A stretch of DNA of 64,000 bases from the NCBI RefSeq assembly GCF_002954615.1, contig NZ_MSCJ01000001.1:868001-932000 (forward strand), read 5' to 3'. The position numbers and the translations under genes are program-made. Below the pieces are notes generated by a model. The model was given only the letters and a program-made list of their open reading frames with translations, was not told the DNA's origin and searched no databases. Shown here piece by piece: positions 45,503 through 56,225 of this stretch. Each line of letters opens with the position of its first letter. Position 1 is the stretch's first letter. The DNA is from Photobacterium angustum (GTDB lineage Bacteria > Pseudomonadota > Gammaproteobacteria > Enterobacterales > Vibrionaceae).

Positions 45503-47824
45503 ATGACAAGCTTTACAGCTGAACAAACGGCTTTTATTAATCACCTATCTGGTAATGCATTATGTGTTGCAGGTGCGGGGACGGGTAAAACCACCACCTT
45601 GGTAGGGCTAGTTGAGAAAAAATTAGCGACAATTGCACCACAAAACATGTTGGTGTTGATGTTTAACCGTGATATTCGCACCGATTTTAAAGCTAAATTA
45701 GAGCGAAATAGTCACGGGGTGAATGTTCCCGTGCATACATTTCACAGTTTTTGTTATCAATTATTACGTCAATCAGGTTATTTAGCTGAGACGGGTTATC
45801 AAATTGATTTTAATAATGGTGAAAGTGATAAAACCATCGCGAAACAAATTTTGCGTCAAATGGCAGCGCAAGAGAAGTCGTACCAAAAGCAACAAACATT
45901 CAAAGATCCGCGCACCATTGAATTATTGATGAGTTTTATTGGCTTGGTAAAAGCGCATATGTTACCGCCAAAGGAAGTGTTTGAGCTATCTGATATTAGT
46001 GATGAATATCATTTTATTATTGAAGCGTATTGGAACTTCGAAACTATTCGTAAAGAGCGCAAACAGTTGTTCTTCGATGATTGGTTGGTAGAAAGTGTTA
46101 ATTTACTGACTAATAATGAGGCGTTACGTGTTTACTATCATCAACAAATTCAATTTATGGTTGTTGATGAATTTCAGGATATAAACACCGCGCAATATCG
46201 ATTATTAAAGCTGTTACTCGGTGAGCAAGCGCAATTAGTTGCTGTCGGTGATGTCGATCAGTGCATTTATAAATGGCGTGGCAGCGCTCCCCAATTTATG
46301 CTGAATTTTGAACAGGATTTTACGCCTGCAACCACCTATAGCCTGTCACATACATTTCGTTTTGGTCACAGCTTAGCGTTAGCTGCGAGTCACTTGATTG
46401 CAAATAACAAACAACGTTTCCACGATTTTCAAACGATCTCCCATCAGTCAGTCGCTGATACGCCTATAGAAGTGATAGGAACTGCGCGCCAAGTCGGCGA
46501 GATAGCACAATCTATTGCGGAATATATTGAACAAGGTGGAACACCTTCGGATGTCGCGATTTTAGTTCGCCGTTGGTCACAAACCATGTTGTTTGAATTA
46601 GCGTTTTTAACTAAAAATATTCCCTTTTATATGCCTGTTGGCTCAGTGTTATCAAATAGTCGAGAAGTGAAATTATTACTTGATGTGATGCGATTTGCCA
46701 CTGGGCGCTACAATCAGTTTCAACCATATGAGAAAGCGACACTCGTCTTTAATATGATGTCTTTTCCACACTGTTATGTGCCAAATGCCAGTTTGCGACC
46801 GTTATGTGATGAGCTTGCTAATACGCCAATTGAGCAGTGGTTAGAGGTTGTGAAGAAAACGGAAAAGTTACAGCCAGCATTAAATCTTGATAATTTTACA
46901 TCACGAGTAGAATTATTAATGATGCTTCGCCGTAAAGGGGGCTTTAAAGCATTAGATGTTTATCGTCAGTATCGTCGTGATAGCGAGTTAGATAATTGGA
47001 TTTGGAAAACAGAAGCGACTGCATCAGAAATAGAAGAAGCGGTTGAACGACTTGATAGTGTTGAAACGGTATTGGCTTCGATGGATCAAGATTGTGAAAA
47101 AGCACTTCAGTATTTTGAGTATTATACGCAACGTTCTGATTCGTTACGCCAATCAGAATCCACCACAAGCAATGTGCAATTAACCACGATATTCAGAGCG
47201 AAAGGTTGTGAGTATAGTCAAGTACATTTACCGTATTGGGATAAAGATGCTTTTCCTTACGTTAATCGATCTTCTGTCGGTATTTCAGCGGATACGGAAG
47301 AAGAACGACGCTTGGCGTATGTCGCGATAACGCGTGCGAAACATAAAGCTAAAATTTACTATTCAGTTGAGAACAGTAAAAAAGATACTTATGTTCGCAA
47401 AGATAAAAACGCGAGTCAGTTTATTCTTGAATCGAAGGCGACACTTGCACAAGAAATTGGTCCTCAGCTTTATCTGGAAGGGACGTTACCATTTAATAAA
47501 TCGCCGATTGTTCAAGGGTATTACCAACGTTTAGGACGGTTTGAGCAGATGCAAGCAGCGCCTGAGCCTGTAGAAATAGAGCAGCCAGCAGTCGGTAAGA
47601 ATGGACAATTAAACTACAGTTTTTTGTGGGCAGTTGAACAACCGTTACCTAATAATGCAGAAAAACTTGTTCGTTCAATGGTGAAAACTAAAACAGCAAA
47701 ATATTTAGAAACAGAGTTAAATAGAATATTACGAGAATTAAAAAAAGCAGATTTGACGAAAGAAAAAGTGTTGGTGAATCGACTTATCGTAATAGCTAAA
47801 GCAAAAGCGAGAAGATATAGCTGA
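45503..47824 (+). CDS. UvrD/Rep-family SF1A DNA helicase
   Basis: 773-aa superfamily 1A helicase. Q motif FTAEQTAFI (4-12), Walker A AGAGTGKT (23-30), motif Ia around NMLVLMFNRD, Walker B DEFQ (222-225) in VVDEFQDIN, motif III VGDVDQCIYKWRGS, motif V TTIFRAKGCEYSQVHLP and motif VI RRLAYVAITRAK. It differs enough from UvrD and Rep (no extended 2B-domain match by eye, Gln/Lys-rich C-terminal tail) that I leave the symbol empty. Likely 3'-5' translocase on DNA; the biological pathway is unclear. The next features downstream are two small paralogous ORFs on the other strand. Confidence 0.9.
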   Translation: MTSFTAEQTAFINHLSGNALCVAGAGTGKTTTLVGLVEKKLATIAPQNMLVLMFNRDIRTDFKAKLERNSHGVNVPVHTFHSFCYQLLRQSGYLAETGYQIDFNNGESDKTIAKQILRQMAAQEKSYQKQQTFKDPRTIELLMSFIGLVKAHMLPPKEVFELSDISDEYHFIIEAYWNFETIRKERKQLFFDDWLVESVNLLTNNEALRVYYHQQIQFMVVDEFQDINTAQYRLLKLLLGEQAQLVAVGDVDQCIYKWRGSAPQFMLNFEQDFTPATTYSLSHTFRFGHSLALAASHLIANNKQRFHDFQTISHQSVADTPIEVIGTARQVGEIAQSIAEYIEQGGTPSDVAILVRRWSQTMLFELAFLTKNIPFYMPVGSVLSNSREVKLLLDVMRFATGRYNQFQPYEKATLVFNMMSFPHCYVPNASLRPLCDELANTPIEQWLEVVKKTEKLQPALNLDNFTSRVELLMMLRRKGGFKALDVYRQYRRDSELDNWIWKTEATASEIEEAVERLDSVETVLASMDQDCEKALQYFEYYTQRSDSLRQSESTTSNVQLTTIFRAKGCEYSQVHLPYWDKDAFPYVNRSSVGISADTEEERRLAYVAITRAKHKAKIYYSVENSKKDTYVRKDKNASQFILESKATLAQEIGPQLYLEGTLPFNKSPIVQGYYQRLGRFEQMQAAPEPVEIEQPAVGKNGQLNYSFLWAVEQPLPNNAEKLVRSMVKTKTAKYLETELNRILRELKKADLTKEKVLVNRLIVIAKAKARRYS

Positions 47825-47862
47825 ATAGATAAGCCATTCATGATGGATTTAGCATAAAAACG

Positions 47863-47994
47863 CTATTCATGTTGATGGCTTGTTTTATGACCCGTATTTT
47901 GTGACATTGCAAAATCAAGACGATTTTTTAATGCTTGCTGTTTTTTTTCTTTTTTCTTTTTCTTTTTCATAGATTCGAGTAATTGTTTAATCAT
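47863..47994 (-). CDS. short basic ORF, 43 aa (paralogue A)
   Basis: ATG at 47994 with AGGAA 8 bases ahead. Product begins MIKQLLESM, then a Lys run (9 Lys and one Glu in 10 residues), then QQALKNRLDFAMSQNTGHK and a His-rich end. It resembles the ORF at 48347-48496: both start M-[I/L]-K-Q-L-L and share [K/R]-x-R-L-[D/E]-F-x-x-x-Q-N-x-G. That similarity is the main reason to think it is coding. Function unknown. Confidence 0.5.
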   Translation of the reverse strand: MIKQLLESMKKKKKKEKKQQALKNRLDFAMSQNTGHKTSHQHE

Positions 47995-48346
47995 AGAATT
48001 ATTCCTATGTCAGTTTAACAACTGTATACATTCTTAGCTGATAATAATTTAAAGCAATAGAAAATAGTATTCACATCGTCTTTATATAAATAATATACCC
48101 AAAAAGAATGACTGTTATTAAAAGCCTCGTTCATTATCGAGATTAACCATCCTTTTAGTTATAAATATCATAAATAGATTAAAGTTGGTTTATATGCCTA
48201 ATTTTAATGTGAATTAAGATAATGGTGTTTTATGACGTAAAACATGAATATATTTTGTTTAGACTCACAAATAATTTACAATCTCAATAGTGACGGTTTT
48301 ATTTATGATATTTAAATGATAAATGTTTTTATTATGATATCTATCA

Positions 48347-48496
48347 TTAATCGAAAAAATAACGTTGTTCTCTATTATATCGAGCTTCACGTTGACCTAA
48401 GTTTTGTTGAATAACAAATTCAAGACGAGAGCGCAATTGTCGTGATTTATTAACTTTTCGGCTATGAAAAACGGTGTGAAGTAATTGTTTTAACAT
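48347..48496 (-). CDS. short basic ORF, 49 aa (paralogue B)
   Basis: ATG at 48496 with TAGG 8 bases ahead. Product MLKQLLHTVFHSRKVNKSRQ then LRSRLEFVIQQNLGQREARY and an aromatic end (QRYFFD). Arg-rich, no signal or membrane helix. Shares a spaced motif with paralogue A, 350 bp away on the same strand. Function unknown; a conserved N-terminal amphipathic helix could bind membrane, RNA or the neighbouring helicase. Confidence 0.5.
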   Translation of the reverse strand: MLKQLLHTVFHSRKVNKSRQLRSRLEFVIQQNLGQREARYNREQRYFFD

Positions 48497-48739
48497 TCTA
48501 AACCTACTTGTTGTTTAGCTGTATAGTAAAAAATCGATTAGTTATTAAAATAACATCGTATTTAAGCTTCCCTATACGTTTAAATATATCAACCATTTCT
48601 GAACCTAAGTTGTATTAAATAACATAGGAGTTTACTTCCTAACCTAATCAATGATGTTAAGAATGATAAATATAAATAGGGAGTGATCTCAATAGCACTT
48701 ATGTTAGGTAACGAGACTTATCATGTCAAAATCGAAAAT

Positions 48740-48769
48740 TGCATCATAATATTGTGCAATTATGATGCA
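48740..48769 (-). terminator. terminator of the DAACS symporter gene
   Basis: Perfect 11-bp stem TGCATCATAAT/ATTATGATGCA with 8-nt loop, then ATTTTC on the minus strand. Confidence 0.65.
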
Positions 48770-48789
48770 TTTCCATTCTGAAGTTAACG

Positions 48790-50034
48790 TTATTTATTCT
48801 GCCATTTATCAATAACAAGCGCGGCAATTAAATCACCTTCAACGTTAACGGCTGTTCTAAAGGTATCTAATGGACGTTCAATAACCAATAAAATCGCGAT
48901 TGCTTCTAGCGGTATACCTACAGCCAGTAAGACTAACTGCATACCTGACATAGAACCTGATGGCATACCCGGTGCACCAATGGAAGAGACCATTGCCATG
49001 ATGAAAATCATGATTAAACCACCAGTACCAAGATCGATACCGTACATTTGAGCCAGAAAAATAGCAGCAACGCCTTCAAAGAGTGCAGTACCATCCATGT
49101 TCATAATCGAGCCTAATGGCAGTACCATACTGCTGGTAGACTGCGAAATATTAAGCTCTTCTTCTGCTGTTTGCATTGAAAGAGGCAGGGTAGCAGAGCT
49201 TGATGATGTTGCAAACGCCATTGCCATAGGCGCTGATAGAGCTTTAAACAAATGGCTGAATTTAATTCCAGTAGCAATCTTAGCGATAATCGGTAGTACG
49301 AATCCACCGTGGATCAGCGTTAGGGTAAATACCAATAAAGCAAAAAGAGCCAATTGACCAAAGATGGCATTGCCGCTTTGCAGCGTGAACTGGAAAACAA
49401 TAGAAAATACGGCTAATGGTGCTAACTTAATGATCCACGAAACAACACGGTTAACAGCCATATTCACGCCATTAATCACATCAAAAACAGGATGCTCTTC
49501 AGGCAAGCTAGCTAATAGTGCAATACCTAATAACAATGCAAAAACAACAATAGCAAGTAAATTAGTTGTTGCAAGCGCCTGATAAGGATTGACCAATGCC
49601 ATGTTAAATAACTTTTCAACAATCGCACCGCCTGACGCTGATGTTTGATCAATTAGCTGAACATGTTCACCAACTTTTACCGTTGAGGTATCAATAAGCT
49701 GTGGCCATTTAGGCAATGATAATGAAGTACCTAATGCTAAGCCAATAGCGAGGGTTGAAGTAAATGCATAAAAGGCTATGGTTTTACAGCCAAGTTCTTT
49801 TAGGCGAAGCGTTGAGCCTATGCTTGTAATTCCTCGTAATAGAGAAAATAAAACAACGGCGCCAACGAGCATTTTTAACAAACCAATATAGGTTGTCTTA
49901 GTCAACATTAATAATTTAAATGTCGTTGAGCTTTCAAACCCTGCAGATAATGGCAATGCTGATGCTAATGCCCATGCTAACAGCCCTGATATGAGTAATT
50001 GAAAAGGTAGTGATTTTAGTAATCTACGATGCAT
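48790..50034 (-). CDS. dicarboxylate/amino acid:cation symporter (DAACS/SLC1)
   Basis: 414-aa inner-membrane symporter of the glutamate transporter fold. The two re-entrant hairpins are visible: AFATSSSSATLPLSMQTAEE (HP1, Ser-rich) and SSIGAPGMPSGSMSGMQLVL (HP2), with the NMDGTALFEGVAAIFLAQ helix (TM7) between. Which substrate (glutamate, aspartate, serine, C4 acid) is not clear; a Met in HP1 region and the lack of the usual Arg/Asp pattern in TM8 (RPLDTFRTAVNVEGD) leave it open. Monocistronic. Confidence 0.88.
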   Translation of the reverse strand: MHRRLLKSLPFQLLISGLLAWALASALPLSAGFESSTTFKLLMLTKTTYIGLLKMLVGAVVLFSLLRGITSIGSTLRLKELGCKTIAFYAFTSTLAIGLALGTSLSLPKWPQLIDTSTVKVGEHVQLIDQTSASGGAIVEKLFNMALVNPYQALATTNLLAIVVFALLLGIALLASLPEEHPVFDVINGVNMAVNRVVSWIIKLAPLAVFSIVFQFTLQSGNAIFGQLALFALLVFTLTLIHGGFVLPIIAKIATGIKFSHLFKALSAPMAMAFATSSSSATLPLSMQTAEEELNISQSTSSMVLPLGSIMNMDGTALFEGVAAIFLAQMYGIDLGTGGLIMIFIMAMVSSIGAPGMPSGSMSGMQLVLLAVGIPLEAIAILLVIERPLDTFRTAVNVEGDLIAALVIDKWQNK

Positions 50035-50106
50035 TAGAAACTCTTATACGTTCGTTGAGAAATTAAAAATGGCGCAATAATAAAAATATAATAGTTATAA
50101 TAAAAA

Positions 50107-50133
50107 ACGCTCTGACACAAAGTGCCAGAGCGT
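50107..50133 (-). terminator. terminator between adhC and the symporter gene
   Basis: Stem ACGCTCTG/CAGAGCGT extended by CAC/GTG, then TTTTTTATT on the minus strand. Confidence 0.8.
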
Positions 50134-50275
50134 GGCAAATGCCAATTCTCAATTAACGATAAGCTGATGTCTTAAAAAATGACAGTAAGAATAAGTTTAA
50201 TAATAACTTTCGCTAAATGAGGAAGTGCTATTCCATAGCATGGTATTGAACAAAGTTTGAGATATATGCATCTCA

Positions 50276-50311
50276 CTTGTCTTCGCAACAAGCAGTTGTT
50301 GCGAAGACAAG
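50276..50311. other. perfect 16-bp hairpin after adhC
   Basis: Arms CTTGTCTTCGCAACAA and TTGTTGCGAAGACAAG around GCAG, 24 bp after the adhC stop. It has no U-tract on either strand, so it is not a standard terminator; mRNA 3'-end protection is a possibility. Confidence 0.7.
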
Positions 50312-50334
50312 GTATAGCTTAAATAAGAGGCAAA

Positions 50335-51480
<1,146 letters not shown>

Positions 51481-51559
51481 TTAAGCCAACTTGATTGGCG
51501 ATAATTATTATTAAATTACGACAATTAAACGATATTGCTCATGTCGTCTTGATGGAACC

Positions 51560-51587
51560 ATTATATTTATTTCTTGCTTATTGATAA
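51560..51587 (-). promoter_or_regulatory. sigma-70 type promoter of adhC
   Basis: On the minus strand TTATCA (51587-51582), 16 bp, TATAAT (51565-51560). The -10 and its 5' flank match the ndh promoter at 56198-56225 over 14 bases. Confidence 0.65.
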
Positions 51588-52023
51588 TCCCACGATATGG
51601 AAAATGATTATTACCAAGTAGTAATAGTCAAAATTATCATTTCCTTTAAAAGCATAAAATTAACATTAAATATTAGTAAAGAACTATACGCTATTGTAGA
51701 CTATGTTTTATAGGAATTTTTAATTATTCTATTTTTATTGTTATAAATATCACAAGGAAGTCCTATCTTATTGAATATGTTGTTATTTTTTATAATCGTA
51801 GGATTGGGTTCTTTGAATGTGAATGAACGACTTGATTAAGTTGTACGACTAGAAGGTATAAGTGTTTTGTATCGTTATAGGCGCTGTTTATTTTTATAAA
51901 GTGTTATGAATTTGTACTCTGGTACTCGATTTAAAAAAAGATAGACATAATTGTTTACGTGTTAGAAACGGTAATAATACAATTTCGTGTGGTTAACTTA
52001 TTTTGTTTAGTGCAAATAAAAAA

Positions 52024-52053
52024 GCACATGCAAACCGAATGGTTTACATGTGT
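52024..52053 (-). terminator. terminator of gfa copy 1
   Basis: Imperfect stem with CACATG/CATGTG core and AACC/GGTT inner stem; T-rich on the minus side. Confidence 0.6.
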
Positions 52054-52082
52054 CTTAAACGTTATTGGATTTATTTTATCGT

Positions 52083-52652
52083 TTATACACTTTTATGATT
52101 TTGTGCATAAACGTGAGTTGCGATTGCATCCATTAGTGCTGGAGATAGGCAATCGTATGGTTTAAGGCCTAGTTCGTTTAGACGAGCACGGATTGCATCC
52201 ATATCTTTTGGATCAGTACCAGTTTCGATGATAGAAGAAACAAATGCTGCAAACGCAGGAGCAGACCAACCTTCGTCAGTTGATAGTTCAGTGTGAACGA
52301 AGTCTAAACCGTGGAATGGGTGGTTAGTATCTTCGATACGGCCGTACATGTGAACACCACATTCTTTACAAGCGTGACGTTTGATTGCTGCATTTTGGTC
52401 AACAACAACGAGCTTGTCTTCATTTGCAGCAACTTCAACGTTGTCACGAGAAATAACAGCGACTTGAGAGAAAACTGCGCCTTCTGGCTTCCAGCATTTA
52501 GAACAGCCACAAGCATGGTTATGTGCTGTTTGACCAGAAAGTTTAACTCGAACTGTATTCGTATCACATTTACAGCTTAATACGCCACCAGCAAAATTTT
52601 CTTTAGTTGCAACAAAACCATTATCAATTGATGGGTGTAATTTAATAGACAT
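52083..52652 (-). CDS. gfa: Gfa-family protein, copy 1 (S-hydroxymethylglutathione synthase type)
   Basis: 189-aa zinc protein of the glutathione-dependent formaldehyde-activating family. The Cys ligands are visible as CKC (residues 27-29 region), HACGCSKCW and [12 protein letters not shown]. In Paracoccus Gfa was described as speeding up the reaction of formaldehyde with glutathione, feeding the class III dehydrogenase; the true catalytic role has been questioned. Same strand as adhC but 617 bp upstream of it with its own terminator, so a separate transcript. It differs from copy 2 at only about seven residues. Confidence 0.9.
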   Translation of the reverse strand: MSIKLHPSIDNGFVATKENFAGGVLSCKCDTNTVRVKLSGQTAHNHACGCSKCWKPEGAVFSQVAVISRDNVEVAANEDKLVVVDQNAAIKRHACKECGVHMYGRIEDTNHPFHGLDFVHTELSTDEGWSAPAFAAFVSSIIETGTDPKDMDAIRARLNELGLKPYDCLSPALMDAIATHVYAQNHKSV

Positions 52653-53177
52653 AAAGATGCTCTTATATTATTTATAATTGAATGTAGGGTTAGGGTGTTA
52701 TTTTATTCGTTAATTAAAGAACAAAATTATTCTAAATTTTTATTAGATTTAAACAATCTGTCTTACAGTAAATGGTTATTGATATTCCCATGATAATAGC
52801 GAAATTTAAAAGCGTAATATTAATTTTAAAACGCATGGAATAACTACATGCTAGTGTAGTTTATGTTTCAAAGGAATTCTTAGTTATTTTGTCTTTATTG
52901 TTATAATTATTTTTTTAAAACTTATGTAATTGTATTTATGACGATTTGTGATGCGTGGGTGTCGTTTAATTTGAGTATAAATGAACAACGTAATGATTAT
53001 TAGACGACTAAAAAGTGAAATATTGTATGTGATTAGAGTTTTTTTTATTTTTTATAAGCGTTATGAAGTTGTACTTTAGTATTTGAACTACAGAAGAATA
53101 GACATGATTGTTAGCATGTTAGAGGTAGTAATATTGCCGTATTGTGTCGTTAAATTATTTTTTCAGTGCAAATAAAA

Positions 53178-53211
53178 AAGCACATGTAAACCGAATGGTC
53201 TACATGTGCTT
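53178..53211 (-). terminator. terminator of gfa copy 2
   Basis: Perfect 11-bp stem AAGCACATGTA/TACATGTGCTT, then TTTTTTATT on the minus strand. In copy 1 the same hairpin has decayed. Confidence 0.8.
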
Positions 53212-53238
53212 CAAACGTTATTGGATTTATTTTATCGC

Positions 53239-53808
53239 TTATGCACTTTTATGGTTTTGTGCGTAAACGTGAGTTGCGATTGCATCCATTAGTGCTGGAG
53301 ATAGGCAATCGTATGGCTTAAGGCCTAGTTCGTTTAGACGAGCACGGATTGCATCCATATCTTTTGGATCAGTACCAGTTTCGATGATAGAAGAAACAAA
53401 TGCTGCAAATTCAGGAGCAGACCAACCTTCGTCAGTTGATAGCTCTGTGTGAACAAAGTCTAAACCGTGGAATGGGTGGTTAGTATCTTCGATACGGCCG
53501 TACATGTGAACACCACATTCTTTACAAGCGTGACGTTTGATTGCTGCATTTTGGTCAACAACAACGAGTTTGTCTGCGTTTGCAATAACTTCAACGTTGT
53601 CACGAGAAATAACAGCGATTTGAGAGAAAACTGCGCCTTCTGGCTTCCAGCACTTAGAACAACCACAAGCGTGGTTATGTGCTGTTTGACCTGAAAGTTT
53701 AACACGTACTGTATTTGTGTCACATTTACAACTTAATACGCCACCAACAAAGTTTTCTTTAGTTGCAATAAAGCCATTATCAATTGATGGGTGTAATTTA
53801 ATAGACAT
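53239..53808 (-). CDS. gfa: Gfa-family protein, copy 2
   Basis: 189-aa near-identical duplicate of copy 1. Differences seen: V/I at position 14, A/V at 22, V/I in [14 protein letters not shown] and E/A in [18 protein letters not shown] in SAPAFAA/SAPEFAA and V/A at the last residue. All Cys and His positions are kept. Has its own 5' region and terminator. Being so alike while the spacers differ suggests gene conversion or strong selection. Confidence 0.9.
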   Translation of the reverse strand: MSIKLHPSIDNGFIATKENFVGGVLSCKCDTNTVRVKLSGQTAHNHACGCSKCWKPEGAVFSQIAVISRDNVEVIANADKLVVVDQNAAIKRHACKECGVHMYGRIEDTNHPFHGLDFVHTELSTDEGWSAPEFAAFVSSIIETGTDPKDMDAIRARLNELGLKPYDCLSPALMDAIATHVYAQNHKSA

Positions 53809-53986
53809 AAAGATGCTCTTATATTATTTATAATTAAATGTAGAGTTAGAGTGTTATTTTTTATTTTTCTATTCGTTAATTAAATAATAATTAGCGAATG
53901 GAAGTATTCTAAAGTTTTATTAGATTTAAACAATCTGTTTTACAGTAAATGATTATTACTGATTAGGAATAATCAATTTTTTATTA

Positions 53987-54622
53987 TTACTTCTTTTGTT
54001 GTGCAACATGGGCAGCAATGGCATCCATTAATGCAGGTGATAAGCAATCGTAAGATTCCATACCTAATTCTTCAATACGAGAACGGATTGCACCCATTTC
54101 TTTAGGGTCAACGCCTGCTTCAATTAGAGATGATACAAATGCTGCAAAAGTAGGCTCAGACCAGCCTTGCTCTGCTGACAGTTCAGTATGTACAAAATCT
54201 AAGCCGTAGAATGGGTGGTTAGTATCTTTAATACGACCATACATATGAACACCACAGTCTTTACACGCAAAACGCTTAATCACAGCTGCGTCATCAACAA
54301 CTTTTAATTTATCTGCATTTGCTGTTACTGTTACTTTATCTCTTGGAATAACAGCGACTTGTGAAAATAGTGCATCTTTAGGTTTCCAACATTTAGAACA
54401 ACCACAAATATGGTTATGTGCTGTTTGACCTTCTAAAGATACTGTCACTTTATTTGAACGACAGTGGCATTGTAGTTTACCGCCATTTAAAGTGTTATTT
54501 GTTGGTGTAATACCACGATTAACGGCTGGGTGAATGTTAATGATGGTAGGGCGATCATTTCGGTTAAATAGTTTAGCGAATAGTTTTAGCATTATTAGAC
54601 TTATTAATTTAAGGTGTGACAA
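53987..54622 (-). CDS. Gfa-family protein, diverged copy 3
   Basis: Third Gfa-type gene, 211 aa if started at 54622 ([12 protein letters not shown]...). The N-terminal 27 or so residues (to [14 protein letters not shown]) are extra relative to copies 1 and 2; an in-frame ATG at 54592 ([15 protein letters not shown]) would give about 201 aa and is equally plausible. The core keeps [15 protein letters not shown] and [13 protein letters not shown] and the C-terminal [20 protein letters not shown]. Clearly a paralogue of the tandem pair (roughly two thirds identical by eye). Between ndh and copy 2, same strand. Confidence 0.85.
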   Translation of the reverse strand: MSHLKLISLIMLKLFAKLFNRNDRPTIINIHPAVNRGITPTNNTLNGGKLQCHCRSNKVTVSLEGQTAHNHICGCSKCWKPKDALFSQVAVIPRDKVTVTANADKLKVVDDAAVIKRFACKDCGVHMYGRIKDTNHPFYGLDFVHTELSAEQGWSEPTFAAFVSSLIEAGVDPKEMGAIRSRIEELGMESYDCLSPALMDAIAAHVAQQKK

Positions 54623-54729
54623 TACACTATTAATAAAAATAGTAGATGAATATATTTTAAAGTTATTAATTTTTAATAATGGTCAATATATTTCGTATAT
54701 TGACCATTATTGAGAAGTTTAACTAGCGA

Positions 54730-55956
54730 TTAAATACCGTTAGGTTTAAATACAGCTTTAAGACGTTTTGCAATCATCAAGCGTGAAACAGTAAACATCC
54801 CCGTAACAGTACGTTGGTGGAGACGGAAAATTGTATCGTATAGACGACGAATTAGACGTCCTTGAAGAACCATTTTCCCTTCCATTTTTGAGCCAGGTGC
54901 AAATGAACCTACTGCAAAATGGTGACCGACAGCAACAACCATACCGCCATCTTTAAATTCGAAGTCAGTTAGTGGTTTACCACGTAGCATACCACCAAGG
55001 CTTTTTGCTAAGTGAACTGCCGCACGGTTAGCCGCTTGTGCTTTAGGTGGAACAAAGCTGCCATCAGCCTGAGGGATTGACGCACAATCACCTAAAGAGA
55101 AGATGCTGTCATCAACCGTTGTTGTTAAATTAGCATTCACCTGAATTTGGTTCATACGGTTATAACTTAAGCCGCCAATACCGTTTAGCCAATCCGGCGC
55201 TTTAACACCTGCAGCCCAGAACTGTACGTCAGCGTTTAATTCACGGTTATCAACTGTTAGCATACCTTTATCAGTGACTTCACGAATACGTGTATCAAGA
55301 AGAACATTCACGTTATTACGCTCAAGCTCTTTTTGTACTTTTTCCGACATTTTTTCAGGGCTATTTGGTAATACACGACCTGCAGCTTCAATCAAGTTGA
55401 TATGCAGTGGCGCACCATTATAGCGTTGAAGTTTCTGGCTAACACGAGCAAGCTCTGCTGCAAGCTCTACACCAGTCGCACCAGCACCAACAATATTTAC
55501 TGAGCGATCTTCACTTGCACGAAGGATCAGGCTAACTTGATGCCATGCTTGACGCGCTTGACTTGCTGAATCTAGGAATAAGCAATGATCTTTTGCACCA
55601 GTGGTATTAAAGTCGTTACTTACCGCACCAATCGCAATAACAAGATAATCGTATTTTAAAGCCGCTTCTGTACCATCAGGACGACGAACAGAAAGCATTT
55701 TATTATCACGATCAATATCTGTCATCGCGGCTTGGTAATGTTGATAGCCATGACGTGCACCATGGGTGAAATAACAAACTGTATCTAAGTCGCTATCAAA
55801 AGTACCTGCTGCAATTTCATGCAAGCGAGGTTTCCAGAAGTGATGCGTTTCTGGTTCTACAAGAATAATTTCATCTTCTTTACGTACGGTTTTTGCTAAT
55901 AGAGTTGATAACTCTAAGCCTGCGGCACCGCCACCTACAATAACGATTCGTGACAT
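54730..55956 (-). CDS. NDH-2-like FAD-dependent NADH:quinone dehydrogenase
   Basis: 408-aa pyridine-nucleotide-disulfide-type oxidoreductase resembling type II NADH dehydrogenase. FAD motif IVIVGGGAAGLELS at the N-terminus, NAD(P) motif VNIVGAGATGVELAAELA at about 154-171, and the second FAD contact SIFSLGDCASIP at about 292-303. The basic C-terminus (SRLMIAKRLKAVFKPNG) can serve as membrane anchor. It would pass electrons to quinone without proton pumping. Promoter with the same -35/-10 layout as adhC lies 242-269 bp upstream. Confidence 0.87.
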   Translation of the reverse strand: MSRIVIVGGGAAGLELSTLLAKTVRKEDEIILVEPETHHFWKPRLHEIAAGTFDSDLDTVCYFTHGARHGYQHYQAAMTDIDRDNKMLSVRRPDGTEAALKYDYLVIAIGAVSNDFNTTGAKDHCLFLDSASQARQAWHQVSLILRASEDRSVNIVGAGATGVELAAELARVSQKLQRYNGAPLHINLIEAAGRVLPNSPEKMSEKVQKELERNNVNVLLDTRIREVTDKGMLTVDNRELNADVQFWAAGVKAPDWLNGIGGLSYNRMNQIQVNANLTTTVDDSIFSLGDCASIPQADGSFVPPKAQAANRAAVHLAKSLGGMLRGKPLTDFEFKDGGMVVAVGHHFAVGSFAPGSKMEGKMVLQGRLIRRLYDTIFRLHQRTVTGMFTVSRLMIAKRLKAVFKPNGI

Positions 55957-56197
55957 ACGAATTCCTCAAAGGCACCCCGGGCTTCATTCCACAGGGGATG
56001 GTTTGACCATCATAAAATTAATGAGCTAATCCGTTGCTACTCTATTATTTTGTGAGCATGCCTATATGGAATGGCGTGCTCTATCATTTACTAGATGAAT
56101 TTCTTTGATATAAGACAATTAAATTCATCAAAATACAAGTTTTGTGAGCTAAAGCAGGATCTTTTTTTCAAAATCGTACTTTTCTTCGATGGGAGGT

Positions 56198-56225
56198 ATT
56201 ATATTTATTTCATCTAAGATGATAA
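56198..56225 (-). promoter_or_regulatory. sigma-70 type promoter of the NDH-2-like gene
   Basis: On the minus strand TTATCA (56225-56220), 16 bp, TATAAT (56203-56198), sharing the 14-mer GAAATAAATATAAT with the adhC promoter. Confidence 0.6.

Larger units (their letters stand above)
51600..53960. repeat. imperfect tandem duplication carrying gfa copies 1 and 2
   Basis: Two units with an offset of about 1156-1160 bp. Coding parts (52083-52652 and 53239-53808), 3' hairpins (52024-, 53178-) and 5' regions correspond. Spacer pieces also align, e.g. the stretches near 51648 and 52806, near 51731 and 52891, and near 51814 and 52971, but with many substitutions. Boundaries are approximate. Confidence 0.75.

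Noticed and set aside
52311..52580. Plus-strand frame opposite gfa copy 1, with an equivalent opposite copy 2 (53467-53694)
   Set aside because: Its apparent conservation is only a reflection of the conserved gfa coding strand; no ribosome binding site and Cys/Thr/Val-rich antisense composition.
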